NCBI RefSeq assembly: GCF_005145045.1
Contig: NZ_CP039691.1
Coordinates: forward strand, 2,864,001-2,928,000
Source of the DNA: Agrobacterium larrymoorei
Lineage (GTDB): Bacteria > Pseudomonadota > Alphaproteobacteria > Rhizobiales > Rhizobiaceae
Length of the DNA: 64,000 bases
Reading direction: 5' to 3'
This document shows, one piece after another, positions 62,638 to 64,000 of this stretch (the first letter of the stretch is position 1; each line of letters starts with the position of its first letter). The notes below the pieces were generated by a model. The model did not search any database. It was not told the origin of the DNA and saw nothing but the letters and a program-made list of their open reading frames with translations. Position numbers and translations under genes: made by a program.

Positions 62638-62922
62638 ACAGTATCAATCTCCTTGAATGGTACCGTTCCGAAAACGCATTACAGGCAAGCGACACCACGC
62701 CTTTTGCTCACAAGATATTTCGCGACAAGAGCTATATCTCGACCGTCCCGCATCGGAAATCGCCGAATGATTTGCGCGACATGCCTTGAGGACTTACTGC
62801 AAAAAAAATGCAACGTCCACCGGGCAAAACCGTGGTGTCTCTACGTATGATCCGGGATTGGTGGTGCGATTGGCTGGTGGATCGCAAGCGCCAACGCATG
62901 CGATCCTCTCAAGCTTTACCGA
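62638..62922. other. intergenic region corC-lnt
   Basis: 285 bases without a credible gene. A weak hairpin CCAC...GTGG lies near 62818-62837. No other repeat or promoter consensus was recognised. Confidence 0.4.
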
Positions 62923-64000
62923 TTAGATGGTGGCGTTGTCCGGGTTCTTTGCCGGAGCGGGCAACGCGATCATTTCTTCCGGCGTCATGGAGGCGGGGGC
63001 CTGATCGTCTTGCCCGATGGAAGACTGATCTCGCACGATGCGAACGCCTTTTATGCGGCGCGAATCCGCATCGAGAATGTGGAATTCGAAGCCCGGCACC
63101 GCGTGCACCACCTCACCCTTGGCCGGAATGCGACCGAGTGCGAAGAAGATGAGGCCGCCCAGCGTGTCGATTTCCTCGATATGCTCGCGCACGTCGAAAT
63201 CGTGACCGATGACTTCGGCAAGTTCGGTAAGTTCCGCGCGGGCATCCGCAATCAGCACATCCGAGGAGATGCGCGAGAACATCGCCTCGTCCTTGTCATG
63301 CTCGTCATCGATATCGCCGACGACCATTTCAACGATGTCTTCGTGGCTGACGAGGCCGTCCGTGCCACCATATTCATCGATGACCAGCGCCAGCTGCGTG
63401 CGTTGCGCCTGCATCGTCTTCAAGAGATCGGACGCCAGCATGGACGGCGGCGCGAAGAGGATTTTACGAATGACGCCTGCTTCTGCGAGCGTCGTTTCCA
63501 GATCGACACGGGCAAGGTCGAAATTCGCGCGCGGTGCGCGCGGCACTTTCGCCTCGCCATTGACGGCAGCACGCGCGCCGCTGCGGCGCTTGTTGCGAGC
63601 CTGCTTGCCGACATAGGACAGGAGATCGCGAATATGGATCATACCCTTGGGGTTATCCAGTGTCTCATCATAGATCGGCATACGGGAGCGACCGGTTTCC
63701 TCGAAGCGGATCATCGCCTCGCCGATGGTCGTATCCACTTCGAGACCATCGATATCCACGCGCGGGATCATGATGTCCTCGACGCGGACTTCGCGGAAAC
63801 GCAGAATGTTGTTGAGCATCGCCCGTTCTTCGGGCGTAAACGCCGCGCCGATATCCGTATCGGTCAGCAGGGCGTCTGTCAGATCTTCGCGGAGGCGCTC
63901 GCCCTGAAGCGGCTTCAAAATCCGGGAAATCCGCGACCATATGGTCGACTTGTGTTTTGCGCTGTAGTCCTGTCGTAACGGACTACTGCCCTCCTCCGAT
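62923..64000 (-). CDS. CorC/HlyC-family CBS-domain protein (5' partial)
   Basis: The frame is open to the window's right edge, so the N-terminus is missing; about 359 residues are visible. Sequence before residue KPLQGERLREDL continues (SAKHKSTIWSRISRIL) past a TTG that a gene finder may choose. Two CBS domains (MIPRVDIDGLEVDTTIGEAM and the VIDEYGGTDGLVSHEDIVEM stretch) are followed by a CorC_HlyC domain (AVPGFEFHILDADSRRIKGV). This matches YbeX/TlyC-type proteins linked to Mg/Co efflux and ribosome upkeep. In rhizobia ybeY usually lies upstream. Confidence 0.92.
   Translation of the reverse strand, partial: SEEGSSPLRQDYSAKHKSTIWSRISRILKPLQGERLREDLTDALLTDTDIGAAFTPEERAMLNNILRFREVRVEDIMIPRVDIDGLEVDTTIGEAMIRFEETGRSRMPIYDETLDNPKGMIHIRDLLSYVGKQARNKRRSGARAAVNGEAKVPRAPRANFDLARVDLETTLAEAGVIRKILFAPPSMLASDLLKTMQAQRTQLALVIDEYGGTDGLVSHEDIVEMVVGDIDDEHDKDEAMFSRISSDVLIADARAELTELAEVIGHDFDVREHIEEIDTLGGLIFFALGRIPAKGEVVHAVPGFEFHILDADSRRIKGVRIVRDQSSIGQDDQAPASMTPEEMIALPAPAKNPDNATI

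Overview
This 64 kb window is chromosomal DNA of a Rhizobiaceae member, most like Agrobacterium/Rhizobium. The reasons are high GC with long antisense shadow frames, rhizobial gene neighbourhoods (rpmH-rnpA-yidC-engB-argB; metK next to a PraR-like regulator and lnt; dapD-dapE; truA-fmt-def), rhizobial mosaic palindromic repeats, and promoter motifs typical of Alphaproteobacteria (EcfG, RpoH, TGA-N9-TCA iron boxes). No rRNA, CRISPR array, replication origin or prophage was seen. The only tRNA is tRNA-Arg(ACG).

Layout. 1-3.3 kb: a lipid-modification trio (FAD oxidoreductase cut by the window edge, DUF1365, cyclopropane-fatty-acid-synthase-like methyltransferase). 3.4-4.4 kb: three small genes (a 24-aa membrane peptide, DUF982, PRC-barrel), each behind an EcfG-type general-stress promoter. 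4.5-12.3 kb: an iron block with an AraC regulator, DUF2218, a TonB siderophore receptor and a Fe(III) ABC importer, with TGA-N9-TCA boxes at four points. 12.5-20 kb: fadD, pgi, a divergent MFS/AraC pair and a dicarboxylate/amino-acid symporter. 20.2-21.8 kb: an AT-richer two-gene cassette (HipA-like kinase plus DUF3037). 21.9-27.4 kb: fructokinase, pyrE, pyrC, a hydroxyproline-epimerase-like enzyme and a lipoprotein hydrolase. 27.7-31.6 kb: a putative surface-decoration cassette made of an unknown gene plus a tightly coupled five-gene operon (two nucleotidyltransferase-fold proteins, a GDPD-like phosphodiesterase, a HAD phosphatase and a cupin), close to tRNA-Arg.

32-42.7 kb: a histidine kinase without a partner regulator, a chemoreceptor, then the core rpmH-rnpA-yidC-engB group, argB and others. 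42.8-45.4 kb: an EF-hand protein, DUF1150, and a small heat-shock gene with a sigma-32 promoter and a ROSE-like RNA thermometer, then a nucleoside hydrolase. 45.4-47.0 kb: an IS481-family element and a 296-bp MITE-like element, both inserted into one copy of a palindromic repeat. 47-58 kb: LOG protein, lysine biosynthesis (dapD, dapE), two paralogous membrane proteins, arsC, truA, fmt, def, rmuC, rbsK, NUDIX and a DeoR regulator. 58-64 kb: trmB, metK, a PraR-like regulator, lnt and a CorC-like protein cut by the window end.

The strongest leads are the uncharacterised kinase/DUF3037 pair, the phospho-decoration cassette beside the tRNA, the nested mobile-element scar, and several regulatory circuits readable directly from sequence: iron boxes, EcfG promoters, the RNA thermometer, a LacI-like palindrome shared by pgi and fructokinase, and helically phased DeoR-type repeats. 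All functional calls rest on reading the sequence; no database search was run.
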